From Hydractinia symbiolongicarpus (lineage: Eukaryota > Cnidaria > Hydrozoa > Anthoathecata > Hydractiniidae), in assembly GCF_029227915.1 (NCBI RefSeq), contig NC_079883.1:23436001-23500000 (forward strand): a DNA stretch of 64,000 nucleotides, given 5' to 3'. This document shows positions 37,240 through 49,100 of the stretch, in pieces. Within the stretch, counting starts at the first letter, position 1; each line of letters begins with the position of its first letter. Both the position numbers and the translations under genes were made by a program. Under the pieces are notes generated by a model that did no database searches, had not been told where the DNA came from, and saw nothing but the letters and a program-made list of their open reading frames with translations.

Positions 37240-37560
37240 AGGAGGGGCCATGGCTTAGATGGGGAGTCCTAGAGTATTTAATGCTCATTTTGAGCTACAC
37301 AGACCCAATTAGGACCTGTGCTCTACTAGACAACTCCCGGCAACATTCAAAACAGCCCACACCATTTTCCTCACATGGCTTGGGTTAACCCAGGGCTACA
37401 GTCACTCGCCCTAAAATAGATTTATATGTGCGATGTGTGGCACACGTGTTGTTTTCTTCGTGGAATTCCCTGCACTCGCCCATGTTGGGGTCTCCCGCAC
37501 AGAGTACGAGAGCTACCCCCCCCCCCCCCCGAAAGCTACCCCCGAAGATGTAAACAACTG
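37240..37560 (+). mobile_element. possible tRNA-derived SINE
   Basis: A distinctly GC-richer block than its surroundings. CATGGCTTAGATGGGGAG (37250-37267) matches the pol III A-box consensus TRGCNNANNNGG. No clear B box was found, so the call is weak. Confidence 0.25.
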
Positions 37561-38154
37561 AATTCATCTATTGTGTCACATGCAAAAATATATGTGTGAG
37601 TGCTGGGTAAAGGGAGGTCCTATTTAGTCGTTTCTTTGCCAGTAAGGTAGCATTACAACTTTATATAAATATATGTCAATCACTTGCACTTGCTAATAGT
37701 TCAATGCCTCAACAATGTTTCTGTAGAAGAAATTGGCTTAACAACCCTTCTTCAGCAAGCTTTCACATTTTTCTATCTGCCACACAGTTATTATAGCCAG
37801 AAGGGCTATCAACTTTAAAAAAGATCTATATATATCAATTTTAATAGCCTTGTACTTGGCATTTTAAACTATAACTTGCATGTTTCATGTAAGAGCAATA
37901 AAATGTTAATAGTTTGTGCATGATAATAACAATAGAAAGTAATTATGTTTGATGTGTAAAAAATATATACATGCAAGTTTTTTTATGTAGACATAAGTGT
38001 TAAAAGTTGTGAAGCTTGCCCATGTAACTAGGATGATGTTATATTTAAATTCTAATATATAGCCTTGTTATTTATACACTTTTTATATTGAAGCTATATA
38101 GTCAGATGAGGTAATTATAGTTGATTATAATTGATTGTCAATGTACTAGCAGTT

Positions 38155-38545
38155 ATAAGGCTTTCGCCTCGGCAATAATATTGCCGAAGCAAAACTCGAT
38201 CGTCGACTGTTGTAGTTTCCCTTTTTTTATGAATATTATCCATACTCCTAGATTTCACCAAACACATATCGCCACAATGACACAAATAAGTTTCCACTTC
38301 CCTCTTCGAAAACGACGAAAAATAAAAAACATATAGTCTCGATGCACCCAGCTTATAATTGAATGATGTATAAAGTGTGTCACGAAAATCGATTTCTCAC
38401 CTGGTTTCCACGACAATGTTTTTTTAAAAAGTGCCGAAGTCTGCCGAGGCAATTGCCGAAGGTTTCCAGTGCGTTTGACCATTGTCTTTGACATTTTTTC
38501 TGCCGAAGGACTGCCGAAGTGATTTTGAAAAATTGCGAAGTTACT
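38155..38545. repeat. GCCGAAG / CTTCGGC inverted-repeat patch
   Basis: Words such as GGCAATATTGCCGAAG, GGCAATTGCCGAAGG, TGCCGAAGGACTGCCGAAG and CTTCGGCAATT recur in both orientations over 390 nt. It looks like a decayed palindromic element. Exact ends not seen. Confidence 0.4.
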
Positions 38546-38629
38546 TCGGCAATTATTTGCTGAACCAAATATATCTGAAATTCGAAGATTGTTGTAGGTT
38601 ATTACTTATATTGTTGTAGGTTATTACGC

Positions 38630-39215
38630 AGAAAGAGCTGCTGAAAGAGCTTGAGCGAAAATCTCGAGAGAAAGAAGAAAGGAAGGCAAAGGCGTTCCTG
38701 AGAAAAGAAGAAAGAGACATGAAGAAACAAAAAATTGCAATTGCAAGAAAAATGGGAAACCAGAAAATTGATGACAGCAATAGCGATGAGATTACCTCTA
38801 GCAAAGAAGAAGAAGAAGCCAACAAAAGAATGTGATGTGGTTGGTAAATGAGTATGCTTGCATTTACAACACCAAGAGAGGTCTGTACATAGGAAAAGCC
38901 CTCATGCGATTTTTGTATGATGAAAACGGTGTTGCTGCAGGATTGGAGATAGAATGTCTGCAAAAAAAGTTGGGGACAGCTGATAAAAAAACAAGCGAGT
39001 TCGGAACAGCTGTGGGGGGAAATATCCACACCTTTTCTGGTCAAAATGTTATCTGTGGCCCGTTAACTGCTACTTTTTCGGGTGGTGACAAATAGCAGTT
39101 CCCATATTATCCTCAAGTTTGCGAATTGTTTGAAAGATTAAAAAAGAACAGAGGAGAAATGCATGTTTCGGAAAGATGCAAATGGGAGAGTAATTTAAAT
39201 GAAATGTAGTTGTTG
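38630..39215 (+). pseudogene. decayed transposable-element coding fragments
   Basis: Plus-strand frame 38630-38836 encodes a Lys/Glu-rich coiled-coil-like stretch (KELLKELERKSREKEERKAK and onward) ending at a stop. After a frame change, 38844-39093 encodes a globular-looking segment (EYACIYNTKRGLYIGKALMR, then LEIECLQKK), and beyond the stop at 39093 similar residues continue (QFPYYPQVCELFERLKKN). The charged stretch then compact domain is like the C-termini of transposon-encoded proteins in cnidarian genomes as I know them. Family not identified. Two frame changes or stops mark it as dead. Confidence 0.45.
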
Positions 39216-39363
39216 TATAATTGCAGGTATTTTCCTTGTTTACAATAAAAGTCAAAGTTTCAGGGTCATTTTCGCCACATTACACGTATTGTTTCCATTC
39301 CCTGTTATATTTTATTAGTTATTTCCAATGCACCTCTTTGAAATTATTCAATCTAGTCATTAT

Positions 39364-40199
39364 CAGGCCATTTCGTAAGATTTTAGGCAGGCGTGCGGTA
39401 GATCACACGCCTCAAAAATTCTGCGCGTGCAATGCGCGTGCGATCAAAAAAATTTTTTTTACAAAAACATTTCCTTTACCCCTGTACACCGCACAGGGGC
39501 TACTGTTTTTGCGTAAGGAACATACAAAGTGCAAGTTCCAACAATGTACGGCAAGGAATTTCAACCCAAATACGAAGAAGTCGTAAGCAGACTTGTTAAT
39601 TAAACTTTGTTATTACTTGTGGGGCAAACAGATATTTAAATTAAATTACATTACGGAAAGTCGAAAGGCCACTAATATAATATTTAATAAACCTTATGTT
39701 CGATGAATCATAAAAATTATTATCTAAAAGAATATTTCGTTATTAAAGAAGTTTTTTTTCTTATTAATTATATTATCTTTTAGTTATTTCAACTTAAATA
39801 ATGCTGAATTTCTTTTAAATTCTCCAAAAGGCGACCTTACAAAGATTAAAATATTGTTGCATTTTTTTATAAAATCATTAAAATGAAACTCGCAAAGCCT
39901 TAATATAGCCTGGTAGCTGGTAAATGGTAGCAATTAAATTCACATTATCAACATTTAGTAAAGACTGCTCACGTGTGATCTATTGTGAGTTCAGTAAAAG
40001 AATGATCGTTTATTTTTAGAGTTCAGTAAAAGAATGATCGTTTATTTTAAGGTTTATTTAATAAATTTTCTTTGTTATAAATACAATAATTTTTAATTAC
40101 AGCAACGTTTTGCGCGTGCGATGAATCGCACGCCTAAACAAATCTGCACGTGTGTGGGGGCGTGCCCGTGCGATCGCACGCCTCTCACGAAATGGCCTG
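39364..40199. mobile_element. non-autonomous DNA transposon with 6-bp target duplication, copy A
   Basis: Terminal inverted repeats CAGGCCATTTCGTAAGA and complement of TCTCACGAAATGGCCTG differ at one position. Perfect duplication cattat at 39358-39363 and 40200-40205. Subterminal regions are packed with GCGTGCGATC/GATCGCACGC motifs. No transposase frame in its 836 bp. Also contains a 28-bp direct repeat (40000-40045, GTTCAGTAAAAGAATGATCG twice). Confidence 0.85.
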
Positions 40200-40750
40200 C
40201 ATTATGGATTGTTTTATGTGAAAAAGTACATGATAGCGCTTTCATATGGTCCTCATATTAAGTAAATATGTTACAAGAAACTAATTTTGCATGAATTAAA
40301 CAAAAGAACTGCACAACGATTAGAACAGCGATCGTAGTTCATGTTTATTATTGTTTAAAAAGTGCGTAACGATTACCTCAACTGACTATATGAGTTTCTC
40401 GTGGTTTTGTTAGCCATAATGAGACTCCAAATTAATTAGTTATCCAAGGGGGAAATCGATGGTAGCATAGGTCGGTCAGTCGGCGAAATAAAACTAATTT
40501 TATTAAGAAGTCCGAACAACTAAAGAAAACAACAACAGAAGAGGATGTTAAGACAAACATATTTTTCTATGTATTTTCCCATAACGCCTACAGGTTATAT
40601 TTTTTAGTTGCAAAAAAAATTAATAATTTGTCTCACTAAAAAGTGTAACTATAGCACTCAAGGTGGCAAGATAAAAATACTTGCATGCTCAAAAACTTGT
40701 TTTTAAAAGTTATGCAGCAAGAATTTTTCTTTTGTTGTTTTAAAGTTATA

Positions 40751-41722
40751 CAGGCCATTCCTTGAGACGAGTGCGATTGCACATGCAATCGGCCGCACAC
40801 TGGTGAAAAAATTTACGAGTGCTTTTTATCGCACTTGTGAATTTTTTCTTTTTCTAAAATATTATAGAACGATGAAAAGGGCTATTAAACATAAAGTAAA
40901 ATCTCTGGTTTTTTATGTTGCTTGAAGGTAGCGAAGATAAAAAAAGAAAATTATCATCTATACTATTTATCTACTTATTGTAACATTTATCAATAATTTC
41001 AACAGGAATTAATAATTTAGTCCTGGGCACTATAGGTTGTAAAATACATGTCAATTAAACCTAAAAATGATACCTGGTATACTGCTCTATTACCAGAAGC
41101 AAATCAGAAGCAGAATCATTTCAAGGTGCTCAATGTGATTGCAAAGATATATAAATAGATTAGAATTACATTCAACACAAATGAAAAATGATCTCCAGCA
41201 TTGTGTTTCAGAGAGAGCTCATGACATTAGCAAGCAATTGAAAGTTAAAGCAGTTTCACAACATTTTTTTTAATAGCAGAATAAAAGATGTTGTGCAATA
41301 ATTGAAATGTATCTTTATATTTTCACCACCAGGTGGCTGAAGATTAAAATACCTTCTAATGGCCGACAAATACAATTGTTCGTACACAAGGAGAGTATGA
41401 CGTGAATATTCATCTTTATGCCCTTCAAAAATAAATACTAAAAAAAATAAATTGTTTTACTCATACACAATGAGAGTGTACAACTTACAAAATTTTGCTT
41501 TTATATTTCTTTTAATCATATTTTTCTTGCAAGACAGATTCAAGCATCATTTCTATACAGCTTAAATAACATAATATGGAAATATTTGCAAGTGTGAATC
41601 ACACTTGCAAATATTTCCATCGCACTTGTAAATTTTGCTTACGAGTGCGACCATAGCACTTGTAATTTTTTTAGCGGGTGCTCTTTGTAGCTCTGGCTTA
41701 GTTTTATTCAAGAAATGGCCTG
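40751..41722. mobile_element. non-autonomous DNA transposon with 6-bp target duplication, copy B
   Basis: Ends CAGGCCATTCCTTGAGA and complement of TTCAAGAAATGGCCTG. Perfect duplication gttata at 40745-40750 and 41723-41728. Subterminal GTGCGATTGCAC and GTGCGAC words parallel copy A, but the 972-bp interior differs. Part of that interior (about 40885-41240) recurs at 44431-45010. Confidence 0.85.
41576..41620. repeat. perfect 45-nt palindrome
   Basis: The 22-nt arms ATGGAAATATTTGCAAGTGT-GA and TC-ACACTTGCAAATATTTCCAT are exact reverse complements around one A. It lies near the right end of transposon copy B. Confidence 0.9.
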
Positions 41723-43153
41723 GTTATACAGCAAGAATTATCCTTGTTCTGCTTTGAAAGTTATACAGCAAATTTTACTTGGGCTGTTTCTGAATTTATA
41801 CAGCGGGTTATTCTTCTCCCACTTAAATAATGAATAAAACGAAAGTTATTTTGATAAAAAATGTTTGTGTTCTTTTAATGTTTTTTGCGCAATCTAATAA
41901 GAAAATCTAAATTTAAGTGTGAAATCTTTTATTGGATTATAACGGACTATATATAGTTTAGCTGACAAAATTTTACGGCATTAAAATTATTTTTTCATTC
42001 ATAACAGAGGAGAGTGTTACGCCAAGCGTATTCTACCCTGTTTTTATTATTTTTCCTTAATGGTATTGACTAAAAGGCCTGCAGTATTATTGCAAGCATA
42101 ATTTTAAACATTTATCATAACGATAACCAAGGAGGGTGATACGACAATAATAATCTGTCTTGTTTTTATTATGTGTAACTATGTTAGCGAAAGTAAGCTA
42201 ATTTTTGTTATAAATCACATAAAAATTTAAACTTAAATTTAACCACATTACTATTTTTGTAATTACAAAATTATCACATCATGCATTTTAGTTTTTGTGA
42301 AAATTAGGGTTGGTCGGGCCCGTTGAAAAGTAATTGAGTTGGAGTCGCCAAACAAGGAAAATTCTGATGCTTTAAAAAGCTTGTGAGAAGGTGATTAAAA
42401 CTTTCATGTGCAATTACATTTAGGTGGTACTGTAGACGATAGGTACAATTAGGCAATGGGTGGCTTAATTTTAACTGTTAAAATTAAACCAGTCCTTTTT
42501 TTTGTCCCCATAGACTTGAAGTAAAAAAGCTGGGATACCTTTTTGTGAAATTATTATGTTGGGAAAATCTTTTAGTGGCATCCTCTTTTACAAACCTTTT
42601 TTGAAGATAATATAAAAAAATGCACTGCTAAAAGCTCAAAGCTCAAGATATACACTCAAGAGGGACCAATTTTCTTATACAAGTAGTTAATAAGTGAGAT
42701 ATATTATAATTATTTATAGTTATCAGTAAGTTTGTTAATGTTAATCTATTTATAAAAAGTAAATTCCTGATTAAAAGCAGTATCTGTTACTGTTTGTTTT
42801 CTATCACTAACAAAACCTGTTGAATTGGGGAATTCCTATTAATGCATGCATTACGTATTTTGTAATCTTTGTTTATATAATATACATATGTTTTCGCTTT
42901 CCCCCTGACAACAAGCTGACCATACACTTCTCTAGTTAAACTAAATGTAAAAGTGCACCTGAACATTAGTGTCCCATGTGCTGCAAAATTGTGAATAAAA
43001 AGATTTTCTTCTTGTCAGATGATGCTTTACCGACTCGGCACTTTTTCTTGTTAAGCGGTATCAACCCAATAAAGGCATTATGTCAAATGAACCTTGGTTT
43101 CAGCACTAATAATGCATGTATATGTTATATTATTTTTTTAGATATAAAAAATT

Positions 43154-46100
43154 ATGCCTGCACAAATAACAAGGCTTTTTCAAAGGCATTGTACTTTGTT
43201 TCTGCGCCACGTGGCCAGTAGTAAAGGTACAATGTCCTATTCAACAACCATGGAGAAAAACCTTGATGATGAATTAAAATTAGAATATTTGGAAGGAGAT
43301 CGGCAAGGTAAAAGTTCTGTTTGAATAAAGCTAACAACCTTTTTGCATTAACTTTTATTATCTTTCAAAAGATATTGAAGGTTGATCTCTTCGGATATTG
43401 TAAAACACAAAAAAAAGTTAGTTGGTAAAAAAAACTTTAAGACACTATTATTATGTATGATTGGCTGATAAAATGTGTATACACAAGCATTAAATAAATT
43501 TTTTAGATCCAATTCAATAAATGTAGTTTAATGCTAGTTGCTAAGCCAATGGAAAACTCACTAAGGCAGAAGAGTGATTGAGAAAAGGCTGTTTTAAAGG
43601 GAATTAAAGAAAATTTCAACAGTAGTGCATCTCCCAAAAAAATTTAAAGAAATTTGTTTACCCATTGTTTTTATTGTGTAGAGCTAGGAAATGTATAGGA
43701 TAGGGAGATTTTGATGTCAGCAAAAACCAACAGAAATATATTCTTAGAAATTCACTGACAAGTTGCCCCTGTTGTGCAGAGCTTAAAACGCTAATCATGA
43801 AAATGTATACTAACAGTTACAGGGATAAGTTTTTGATGACATTCTTAAACAAATTTATTAATTAATTTTTCTTATTATTGGTATTGCCTTAACATACCGT
43901 ATCTGGTATATAACCCGCACATCGTATAACCCGCAGTTCAGTTTTTTTTGGGAGTTATAAACTAGATGCTATCAGATAGCCCACAACTTCGTATAACCCG
44001 CATAAAATTTCAATCAATGTATTTTCTTACCCGCACCTTTGTATAACCCGCATCGTGTTAAGAAAAAATTTCAGCGTATTTTTACTTACCCTAATCATTT
44101 TATAAACATGTGCTGGTATTCTGTGTCATTTTTTTTTTTTTTCATGCTGGAGACAAGTGGGGGACGTTTAAGCTCGTGAACCCCAAACACGAGAACCGAA
44201 TTTCTGAACTAGCGACTCTTTCAGTCTTAACTTCCTTGTCTTGATTGCCGAAATAATAATGAATTTAAAATTAATTTGAACAAGTTGATCTTCTGCTAAT
44301 GCCAACAGTACTGAATCGAAGAATGTTATTTTCTTTTTTATTTGTAGACATTAGTTTCAGCCTATAATAACTCTTGTTTCCTGTGATTAAACAAACAAAC
44401 AAATAAAAAAAACACGCTATCAGGTTATAAACCTAAAGTAAAATCTCTGTTTTTTATGTATATTTAAGTTTTTTTGGCATAAAAATAAACAACATAATAA
44501 TTATCACGGATTGTCTGTAACAGCAATGTACGGAACGTTCTTTTCTAATGTTTATAGAATTTTGTTATCCATTTATATCTCAGCAATCACAGTGTGGTTG
44601 ATAAAATGAATGGTGGCAATGAGGAGGAGATAGTTGCGTGTGTCTTATTAATTGTATTTCATATTTATTTTTCATATTTTCAGTGGTCACCTGTTGCTTG
44701 AAGGTAGCGAAGATAAAAAAAGAAAATTATCATCTATACTTTAATTTTAACATTTTTCAATATTTTTAACAGGAATTAATAATTAAGTCCTGGGCACTAG
44801 GTTGTGAAATACATGTCAATTAAACCTAAAAATGATACCTGCTATATTGCTCTATTACCAGAAGCAAATAATTTTAATGTGCTCAATGTGATTGCAAAGA
44901 TATAAATAGATTAGAATTACATTCAACACAAAAGAAAAATGATCCCCAGAATTGTGTTTCAGAGAGAGCTCCTAATATTAGCATTGGCAAGCAATAGAAA
45001 GCTAAAGCAATTTTACTGTGTGAAAAAAATTAAATCACGTAGTTGGAGTAAGATTACGTAGATAAAGGATCGGGCATGCAGTTATATTAATGTACAAATT
45101 TTATCTTGTTGGTACTATTTTCTTCGTAAAATGTACAGTATTTTTTAAAAACTAAAATTGCAGGTTATTTTTTATAGGTTGGCTATGCCTCCTAATCTAT
45201 AATAAAGTCCTTTCTTTTGAAAAAGTTTCTTTAATGTTATATTAGAATCTCATGTTTTTTTTTTCAATTTTCTGATACATGAGAATATGAAAATATAAAA
45301 ACAATATATAATTTTGTTGTTGTTCTTTCATGTAGGACTGACCTGCTGCTTCTGCTTATTAAAATCCTCTACAAATTATATTTATCTTAAAAATTTTAAT
45401 CTTTTTTACTAAACAACCTTATAGGAAAGCATCATATAAGGGTTATTTCAGGCAAAAATTTAAAGAAAAAATGTTTATTTTATTTTTTTAAAGTGAATTC
45501 TTATCTTCCTAATGATGTAACAAAATGTTGCATTCCCTTCGCAAAATTCAATAAAATTGAAAAAAAAAAGATTTTTTCAACAACTACATGAACGTTTAAA
45601 AAGAAAAGAGAGAACTTGTAGTACAAAATTATTGCATAGTTAAAATATAAAAAGGTTGTTAAAAAGTGTTTAAATGTTTTTTTTCTCCAAATTGATTTCA
45701 TAGGGCTTGTTGAGTATATTAAATTATTCAGCCAAAAGTAGTAATGCTCTGTGAAAGAGAGATAAGCACTTTCATGCTGTTGTTTTTTTATTTCTTCTAA
45801 GTTGTACTTCCTACAAAAGTTAAAAAATGAGATGGTAAAGAAAAAGTTGTTTAAATTTTTGTTACACATGCTTTAGAAAAACAAACTACGTCATCAAATA
45901 CAATTTCATCAAAGTTATACACCACATTTCTTAATGTGAAAATAAATTTGGTTATGGGCGTGCATTTAGGTGTATTTGTATGATACAGTAGAAAGGGATG
46001 TCCATTTGCAAATAAATAGGAATATTATGTAACATTAATGTTATGGTTTTGTCATTATTGTCGCATTTTTGTATAGGTATTGTTGTCATGTCAATAAATC

Positions 46101-49100
46101 GACCTGAAGCAAAAAATTCACTGAGTATTAATTTAATGAGGCTTGTAAGTTTATATGTGTTTGTTTTAGCATTTTTTATTGCCTCAGGTGTGCTTATTAT
46201 TATTATTCAATTGTCAGCCTCTGGATTCTTTTAGGCATGTCATGTGATTTTTTCTGTAAAAGCACCATCAGTAGAACCTTAATGCAGCACAACTATACAG
46301 CTTCAGCCTTGTGATGAAAAATAATTAGACACAGAATTGTTTCATTTAGTTTGAAAACGCAATGGATGTTATATCTAGTGACAGTTCTTTAAGGGCAGTT
46401 ATTCTCCGAAGTATTGTACCTGGTGTATTTTGTGCCGGTATGTTGATATTGGTACTTTATTTTGTTACTGTTGTTAATCCAAAGGTCTGTTGATAATAAT
46501 GGGTTTTGTTTATGTTCAGGTGCGGACTTAAAAGAACGGAGAAAAATGACAGAAGCAGATGTTCCAATGTTTGTTTCCAAAGCACGTATGCTGTTTCATA
46601 GGCTTAGTGAAGTTCCTGTTCCTACTATTGCAGCTATCGAAGGAGCTGCTTTAGGTGGAGGGTTGGAGATGACACTAGCTTGTGATTTTAGAATAGCTTC
46701 GACCTCTTCAAAACTTGGTTTGCCAGAAACAAAGTTGGCTATAATTCCTGGCGCAGGTTAAAATTAAACTTTTCTTTTATAAATCTACCCTTTCATGAAG
46801 TTAAACCAAATACACATGGTTCACGATATACCGTAAATGATCGATTAGGCCCCCAGGGGCTTCTTTGTCAAAATGCGTTTTGGGGGAGGGGGCTTATTTG
46901 GGAGGGGGGGGGGTTATTTGGAAGAGGGGGTTATAAAATGATGCAAAAATCTAGTGTGCTAAAAAATAAAAACAACGATTCTCATAACACAACATATCTT
47001 TCTAAAAGTATAATAAAAACAAACACTAATTGTTCTCAATATCATTATCGCCTTCTATGTCCTTGTCCACGATTTTCTCTAAGGTATCTGCATCAATCAT
47101 TTCCTCAGTATCTGGGATAAATGGGTTGTCTTTCGTCTTGTTTACCAGTTGTATTTGTTCATTGAGCATTCCAAGACCAGCTTGACAGGGCTGATGCTCC
47201 TTGAAACAATGGGTCTCTTTATCCGTGCTCCCATCAGTAGCCAATGTTAACCCTATTTGATCCGTTTTTTTTAATAACTCCTTATTACTATGTTTTATCT
47301 ATTAGACACCTGCATGCCAAATTTTTAGGTCCCATACCTTTGAGAGGCCTTGGCCAATATGGCCATTACTCGAAACTACCCCTAAAAATCTCTATAAAAT
47401 CCTTAGTATGGGGAAGATTTTATAACTCCTGTGAGGATTATCTTTAGAACTTGAAACTTGCAACACAACTTTGTTTTATTAGGAAGAATCATTTTGCATA
47501 ATTGGACACGTGATTAATCCAATTTCCCGATTTTGTCATATTTTATCCGAAAATTCGAGAAAAAACCCCGGATTTTTGGGCATATTTTGGCACTTTTTAT
47601 GCGATTCGCATAAAAACCGGAAAATAACTTTTATTTAGTTTTCAGAAACCTCAAACAGAAAGCAAAATTTCACTCTGGAACAAAAGTAATTGAATTTTAA
47701 GCAGATAGTGGCATTTTTAACAAATTTCAAGCTTCTGATGACGTCACAGAAAGTGTGCTGACGCAAGCAAAAATTTATTGCTGCCATTTTGTTCCTTTTA
47801 TGACGTACAACGTACTAAAGTGTGCCAAGTTTGATTCAATTCGAACAGCCTATGAAAAGTTATTGAGGGGGGATTCCCCAGTCCCCGGTCATAGTATGTT
47901 CGAAAAACCCTGGATCGAATAGGGTTAAGCCACATGCTTTGAATGATTTACATATTAATTCAGCTGGCAATTTTTTCCAGGAATGAAAAATCCATTTACA
48001 ATTGTGTGGAGGTTTCAAATTCCTGATGAATTCCAACAGTTTCAAGCCATTCATTGTATTTCTATGTGCAATATGCTTTAAACGGTTTCTTCCAACTAAC
48101 ATCCGGCGCCTGAATATATATTTACTGCAACCTCCAGGGACCAAAACAATCTTTTTAGCTTTGAGGGATGCTCCAAACACCAGCATTAATGACACTCATG
48201 TATCCCAAAGTAGAGTGTAAAGTTTAACTGTTCGAGAACAGTATTGTCCAACTAACTGTTAGTTCGGTATTCATAATCCATCTGTTTTTCGGGGAAGCTA
48301 TTATGCACCTATTTCCATACTCTTTTCATTTTTTCAACATCACGCTTTACCCCCTTGAATACAATGAAGGGCTTCAGTTTTGTTCCATTGCCTTTTGCAG
48401 CCAGTTCAACAGTTACACAATATTTTCCGTGTTCGTTTGTTTTCTTACTAACAGTTTTTTTCCCAACAACATCTACTGTTGTGTTTGACACAATATCCAC
48501 CCAAATAGGTGTCTCATCAAATGTTATAATGTCGGCTGGTTGGTATGAATATTTCACTTAATACAATGAGACTATTTTAGCTGCTAAAAGATCGGGATCT
48601 TTCTGTGCTATGTAGGTTTTTCTTCTCAACAAGTTATTTCTTTTCATAAATTTAAAAAGCTATAACCATTCGTTGTTTCAAATTTTTTGTCATACCTATC
48701 TGGATCTGTACGTTTCAAATCTCCATAGACAATAATTGTTTTCTTCCTGATAAGTTTCCTTGACACACGAAGCATCTTGGAACGACGTTCAACAATCCGT
48801 TCTAGTACTTTTTCCTCCAATTTTACTCAACGCTTTCTGCCAGCCCCTTGTAAACGTTTTCTTTTCTTGTTACGAACTGACTTTGAAGCTTCTTGTAAGT
48901 CATCTTTTTTTTCTTCCAACCACGAATACAATGGCGGTCAACTTTATATTTTACCGCGGCAGTCCTAATTAATTTGTTTTCCGAAAATTAAACAACTTTA
49001 AGTTTAAACTTAATTGTATAAGAACTTATTTTCTCTCCTTTGTTGTTGCTGGCTCTTCTAGTTCCGTTTTTGCAATGAAAATAAAAAAATGGAAACAAAA

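Larger units (their letters stand above)
35313..43153. other. repeat-rich intergenic region before AUH
   Basis: No host gene recognised. In order: a GAAA/GA microsatellite, a TTCGCGAAA-rich repeat (36310-36545), a SINE-like unit near 37240-37560, a C-run (37517-37530), a GCCGAAG inverted-repeat patch (38155-38545), decayed transposon coding fragments (38630-39215), and two related 6-bp-duplication elements (39364-40199, 40751-41722). From 41729 to 43153 nothing is recognised. Confidence 0.6.
43308..46076 (+). other. intron 1 of AUH
   Basis: A 2.8-kb intron holding a repeat with four GTATAACCCGCA-type words (43905-44055) and an interrupted partial copy of the interior of transposon B (44431-45010). 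No coding signal. Introns 2 and 3 hold nothing recognised. Confidence 0.6.

Noticed and set aside
37510-37535. C-run as a regulatory G-quadruplex
   Set aside because: A single homopolymer with no separated G-tracts; likely a replication-slippage tract.
38553-39044. 163-residue minus-strand ORF rich in Ser, Phe and Leu
   Set aside because: Antisense of the Lys/Glu-rich transposon fragment on the plus strand.
48355-48561. Plus-strand ORFs over the transposase core
   Set aside because: Antisense shadows of the minus-strand transposase, which has recognisable DDE motifs.
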